This document shows, piece by piece, positions 58,239 to 64,000 of a DNA stretch of 64,000 nucleotides. The notes under the pieces are model-generated. The model was not told the DNA's origin, ran no database searches, and was given only the letters and a program-made list of their open reading frames with translations. The position numbers and the translations under genes are program-made. The stretch covers positions 15,514,256 to 15,578,255 of the forward strand of contig CM055105.1 in NCBI GenBank assembly GCA_029204225.1, read 5' to 3'. The stretch comes from Diphasiastrum complanatum. Taxonomy: Eukaryota; Streptophyta; Lycopodiopsida; Lycopodiales; Lycopodiaceae. The first letter of the stretch is position 1. Each line of letters starts with the position of its first letter.

Positions 58239-58386
58239 GTCAAAGCTTGAGAAGCTATATACTACACTACATAATATAGGAAATGTTGAAGTCGAGACGA
58301 TTGCATATATTATACATATGAAACACATCAAGTCAAAGCTTGAGAAGCTACATAGTACACTCCATAGTATAGGAAATGTTGAAGTC
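58239..58386 (+). repeat. two 55-bp direct repeats, 93 bp apart
   Basis: GTCAAAGCTTGAGAAGCTA through AATATAGGAAATGTTGAAGTC-type sequence occurs at 58239 and 58332. It lies just 3' of the aerolysin-like gene. No function is apparent. Confidence 0.85.
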
Positions 58387-58469
58387 TACACGTTCGGAGA
58401 GAAAAAAAGAACAGTTCAAAACTTTATGTAAAAAAATTATGCGGTTTGTAATCAATTAAAGTTATGCTT

Positions 58470-61453
58470 TACCCACTTGATATACAAGCAGCCAACTCGC
58501 CAACAACGATCAGACTTAACCAGCTTGAAGTTCCGAAAACCAACATTGAGATCCAACCTGGCGCCATGCCAGATCGGGGGTCCCGATGTGGGTGACTTCC
58601 CTCCAAGCAAGCTGCCCGACATACATCAAACTTAACCAACTCGAAGCTTCGTTACAAACGAGTAACATCCATTCCAAGCAAGCAGTCTGACTTACATCAG
58701 ACTTAACCAACTGAAAGCTTCGTCACGAGCGCTGGAAGCCAACCTGGCGCCACGCCAGACTGGACAGCCATAAACAGGTAATGTCCACCAAAGCAAGCCA
58801 TCCAACTCAGCCGACAGGTTAGAGCCCGTTCCCCAAGAGCTTAACCCATTCACGTTCATGCAAGGAACACTCAGAACCACAAGCCGCGACAAATATGGAA
58901 ACAACCAGTTCCTGGACCAAATGGTCCCGACAGCATACCGCTGGCGCCACGGACCGAATGGTCCCGACGGCATATCGCTGGCGTCCCGAGATATGACCCT
59001 CAGCTATGTGCTAACTTAAAAATTTTGAAGCGGCCTTACAATTGGCAGTTTTACCAAACACTGAAACCCAGAAGGTAATCAGAGTCAATTTGAGAAAAAT
59101 CCCACTTTATTGATAAATCTGAGAAGGTTACATTTCAAGTGTCTGACCGACCCTAGTCTCCGGGGCGCTAGCATGCCAAGGCGAGAGCCATGACAACATT
59201 CCAGCAAGGGAGGTTGAGACTTGGTTGGAGCTCGCCCTGAGTCGCAACCCGCACACCCTATAGTATTGGTGTGATTCGGCAACCCCCCTCATACCAAGCA
59301 CTCTACCCAAGCTGGTAAAGCACATTTTTCTCTCTCTAGAATTTTCTCTTTCTAGAGAGTCATTTTCTCTCTCTAGATTTTATTGATCCCCAGGCTTCCT
59401 TTAATCATGCCTAGATCGTGTGAGGTGATTGCACATCGATCTGAGCTCGCTGGACTCTGCTAGAACTGAACAAAGATTTTCAGCCATAAGAACTTGGCGT
59501 CGGCTGGATTCTGGTCACAGTGGCGTCGGGAGCGGCACCGGCACCGTTGGCGCCATGAAAAGCAGGGGCGCTGCTGGCGCCGGGGACATAGCTGGCGCCG
59601 ATGGCGCCGGAAGTAGAGCTTGTAAAGGTAGCTTTACAACATCCACCCCACCTTTATAAAATCTGATGTCCTCATCAGATGTCTGATTAAAGTAAAGGTG
59701 TCTCCCAATTAAAATAACTATACATTTAAGCTACTTGGCACAGTACTCAATTTACTGGCCACTTTTTATTAACATTGAAGCTGGCACACCACAAGTCGGA
59801 GGTTCAGCCCTTTGTACTGAAAAATTACATAACTTGAAAATATCTCTTTGTCTGGGAAAAGCATAGATTTGATATCGCGTTCGTAAAACCCAAGAACCTT
59901 ATTAACTAGTGACAAAGGCCTTTCTTTGAAATGTTCGCCCCTATCGCTTCTGACTTTCGACTTTGGAACTCTTTTGAGCTCCTGATTTGTCCTTGATGCA
60001 CTTTGTGTTGAGCTCCCTGAGCTCCAGATTTGATCAGTTCCGCACAGGTATCAAGGCTCCCTGAGCCAAAGGATTTATCGTTTGATTGCCCACTTTTGTT
60101 GTCCGCTCCGTGGCTTGTTGCTTCTGCACCTTGGTTTCTCTCCTTGTCCCAGCCTGATCATGATACTTTTCCACCTTGGCTCTTTAAGGTAGGCAAAGAT
60201 TGAGTACTCCGCAATGCACCTCTCACTTAGTTTGAAATAGCTCTTTGAATCAGCCCAAATGTAACCATTGACCTCGTGGAAAGCCAACGAGTCGAACCAG
60301 TTTGATCCGCATCCGAACTATATTTTCGCGTTTGTTTGAAGCACCATGTCCGTCGCGCAAAACTTGACTTTCACAATTCCATCACTGGTCAGTTACCTTA
60401 CAGTCAAAACAAGAAGTGTACATCGAGCTTGGCTTCAAGTAGCTCTCTTTGAATCAGACACATGCACCCAGAGTTTGCACTAGTCCGATCTCAACGCGAA
60501 CTGTCCCTTAGCGTCCGTTCGAAATACCAAGTCTCTCATGCAAGACTCAACTTTCACAGTTCCTTCATTGATCAGCTGCCTTACACGTCCACGCCAGACT
60601 GGACAGCCATAAACAGGTAACTTCCACCCAAGCAAGCCATCCAACTCAGCCGACAGGTTAGAGCTCGTTCCCCAGGAGCTTAACCCATTCACGTCCATGC
60701 AAGGAACACTCAGACCCACAAGCCGTGACAGATATGGAGACAACCAGTTCCTGGACCAAATGGTCCCGACAGCATACCGCTGGCGCCACGGACCGAATGG
60801 TCCCGACGGCATATCGCTGGCGTCCCGAGATATGACCCTCAGCTATGTGCTAACTTAAAAATTTTGAAGCGGCCTTACAACTGGCAGTTTTACCAAACAC
60901 TGAGACCCAGAAGGTAATCAGAGTCAATTTGAGAAAAATCCCACTTTATTGATAAATCTGAGAAGGTTACATTTCAAGTGTCTGACCGACCCTAGTCTCC
61001 GGGGCGCTAGCATGCCAAGGCGAGAGCCATGACAACATTCCAGCAAGGGAGGTTGAGACTTGGTTGGAGCTCGCCCTGAGTCGCAACCCGCACACCCTAT
61101 AGTATTGGTGTGATTCGGCAACCCCCCTCATACCAAGCACTCTACCCAAGCTGGTAAAGCACATTTTTCTCTCTCTAGAATTTTCTCTTTCTAGAGAGTC
61201 ATTTTCTCTCTCTAGATTTTATTGATCCCCAGGTTTCTTTTAATCATGCCTAGATCGTGTGAGGTGATTGCACATCGATCTGAGCTCTCTGAACTCCGCT
61301 AGAACCGATCAAAGATTTTCAGCCATAGGAACTTGGCGCTGGCTGGATTCTGGTCACAGTGGCGCTGGGAGCAGTAGGGGCGCTGCTGGCGCCGGGGACA
61401 TAGCTGGCGCCAGTGGCACCGGAAGTAAAGCTTGTAATGGTAGCTTTACAACA
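58470..61453 (-). mobile_element. second non-autonomous LTR element, internally deleted
   Basis: The left LTR (3' LTR) covers 58470-59641 and lacks its outer 100 bp. The interior 59642-60587 corresponds to 23880-24836 of the complete element. The right LTR covers 60590-61453 and lacks the part next to the primer site. A deletion thus joined mid-LTR to mid-interior and removed the primer site and leader. The right LTR ends TTTACAACA at 61453. It has no coding potential. Confidence 0.88.
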
Positions 61454-62321
<868 letters not shown>

Positions 62322-63688
62322 AAGTGAGGGATAAATGCTGCAACCAACCAAGTATAGTTTTAGAATTTAGAAAACATTAAACGTAAACAAGCCCTAAACC
62401 CTATCCATCATTCATTTGCAACCACCATTCATCATTCATTCATATTCTTATTCCCAATCATTCATACTCCACTTTGATTATATTTTAGTAGATATATTTC
62501 TATTCTATTCATTATATTCATTCTATTTCTATTCAATTCTATAACACAAAATCTTTTGAAATAGGACCAGAAGATGACCCGTTTTTTAAGAGCCAATACA
62601 ATTTTTTGTTAGTTCACCTAAATTTTAAATTTTAATAATTAACCTTTTTTTCTTGCATGCTCTATTTTGCAAATATTGTAAATTTGTGTGCATGATAAAA
62701 AATTCTGTAAAAATCATACATTCATTGAAAATTACAGAAATTAAATTCATGCAATTTGTTGTCACTAGAAATTATTGTCTAAATAAGCTTAAGGTTTTGC
62801 AAAATATTTGTTTAATATTTTGCAATATATTTATCCAAAAAGTAAGAATCTTGTTGTTAACAAGAATGTCTATGATTGAAGTAATGGGAAAAACTGTTGG
62901 AAATTAAGCCCACAGTTGTCTCCTTGGAATCATAACTTAGACAACCAAACTATTTGAAGAACATCTCTTCAACGGGCTTCTGGCTGATCTTCAGTGAAGG
63001 GTAACCAATCCTATCATATTTCAAATTCAGATGTTAAGCTCAATAAGACTTGGCCATCTTCAACTACTTCCAAAAACTAGCATTTATAATAAGTCTGCAG
63101 AAACACTTTACTTTTTCAATAGTCTGTAGAATTACACTAAGTGTCGCACAGCTCGCATTTTTCGCACTTTCCAAAAAATGCAACACTTCAACAAATTGAA
63201 GGAAAAACACTAAGTGTTGCATATTTCGCATTTGTCACATTTTCTCGAAAACTGTGACACTTGCCTTCGGCTTCTTCCTTTCAACTATTTTGAAGAAGTC
63301 AACTTATTCAAAGTTCAAAAGTCTAACTGTTTTCAACACCTTCGGCTTCTTCGCATTTTCCCGAAAAATGCAAAGAGAGAGAAAATTCTCGAAGGCCATC
63401 TATTTTCATGAGTTAAACTATTTTAAAGACACCTTCACCTTTTTTAAGGCACCTTCGCATTTTTACAGACACCTTCGTCTTTTTGCAAAAAATGCAAAGA
63501 GAGAGAAAAATCCCGAAGGTCGTCTATTTTGAACAAGGAACGTTCCAGACACTTCCCAGTAAAATGCGAGGTGAGATATTTGCAACGTCCAAATCCCCGT
63601 CAACATTTCTGATTCGTTGACCGTATATACTATGTATAGTTGTCACAAAAGCCATATACTTCCAAATACAACGGCTTACCTAATTAGG
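62322..63688. repeat. direct repeat, copy B
   Basis: Same orientation as copy A (36085-37717). It lacks the 300-bp internal block and has a 20-30 bp insertion near 62985. Class unknown; no protein coding seen. Confidence 0.85.
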
Positions 63689-64000
63689 AATAACATAAGT
63701 GGGTTTTGGAGGAATCTGCCAGGTAAGAATGTGTTTATGTACTGGGTCATAGTGAGATTATTTTCATATGTGCATAATTAGTCTTGTATGAATCTACTGT
63801 GTAATCCTAGTTACTAAGGTTATCTGGTTTAACCTAGTTGGTGAACATAAGCATCTGATCAAGTATTGTTTTGACAGATACTTGCAAAGTTAACAAACCT
63901 TTGGATTGGAGATTTATGGATTAACTTATAAATGGTTTGGATGAGGATCTAAATCTGGTGTCATACTAGTATAATTGAGATCTGCACCTAGACATTTGAG
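63689..64000. other. gene-free end of window
   Basis: AT-rich sequence without a recognisable gene, repeat edge or RNA. Confidence 0.5.

Overview
The window is repeat-dominated nuclear DNA from a large-genome land plant. The evidence is tRNA-iMet- and tRNA-Asp-primed plant LTR retrotransposons, introns with GT..AG borders, a tRNA-derived SINE and long dinucleotide tracts. A decayed aerolysin/ETX-MTX2-type gene at 57.3-58.2 kb would suit a fern, lycophyte or moss, but that is a weak inference. I see no intact ordinary host gene, and almost every reading frame is broken.

The most unusual content is a multi-gene DNA element, called GE here, present in at least three copies. GE-1 (about 15663-29295) is the most complete. 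In order it holds: a multi-exon candidate transposase (+); a two-exon ORF of unknown function (ORF2, -) converging on it; an 830-bp divergent promoter packed with CACGTG-type palindromes and a second repeated motif; a gene joining a histone H3 fold that resembles CENH3 to a Ulp1/C48 SUMO-protease-like domain (HU-1, +); and an unrecognised multi-exon ORF4 (-). GE-2 (38515 to about 49960) and an inverted GE-3 (50886-53340) carry the transposase and ORF2 parts. Two more copies of the H3-Ulp1 gene lie outside GE-1: HU-2 (33585-35450) and HU-3 (12750-14062 plus 15008-15290, split by an inversion). A 365-bp MITE-like element at 33613-33977 shares the GE termini and sits inside HU-2.

Layout. 0-5 kb: decayed Ty3/gypsy element of Tat/Athila type (-) with a tRNA-Asp primer site. 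5-11 kb: AT-rich DNA with a gypsy integrase relic, a SINE and a copia gag relic. 11.2-15.7 kb: gypsy gag, microsatellite, copia RT and HU-3, rearranged by a 2.26-kb inversion. 15.7-29.3 kb: GE-1, whose HU-1 gene is interrupted by a 5.0-kb non-autonomous LTR element with a 5-bp duplication (CTCAT). 29.3-36 kb: tandem ORF5/copia-integrase units, a rearranged copia, and HU-2 with ORF5. 36-38.5 kb: a direct repeat and a copia LTR with a gag start, into which GE-2 inserted. 38.5-50 kb: GE-2, itself split by a young copia (39782-45986, 5-bp duplication AATAT). 50-53.3 kb: inverted gypsy gag and GE-3. 53.3-57.1 kb: a Ty3/gypsy element that appears to be the autonomous relative of the 5-kb non-autonomous element. 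57.1-64 kb: microsatellite, aerolysin-like pseudogene, a second non-autonomous LTR element, a compound (GA)n array and the second copy of the direct repeat.

The order of nesting can be read directly. The GE insertions are older than the copia in GE-2 and the LTR element in GE-1. Empty target sites for both LTR insertions can be reconstructed from paralogous copies or from the reading frame in this window.
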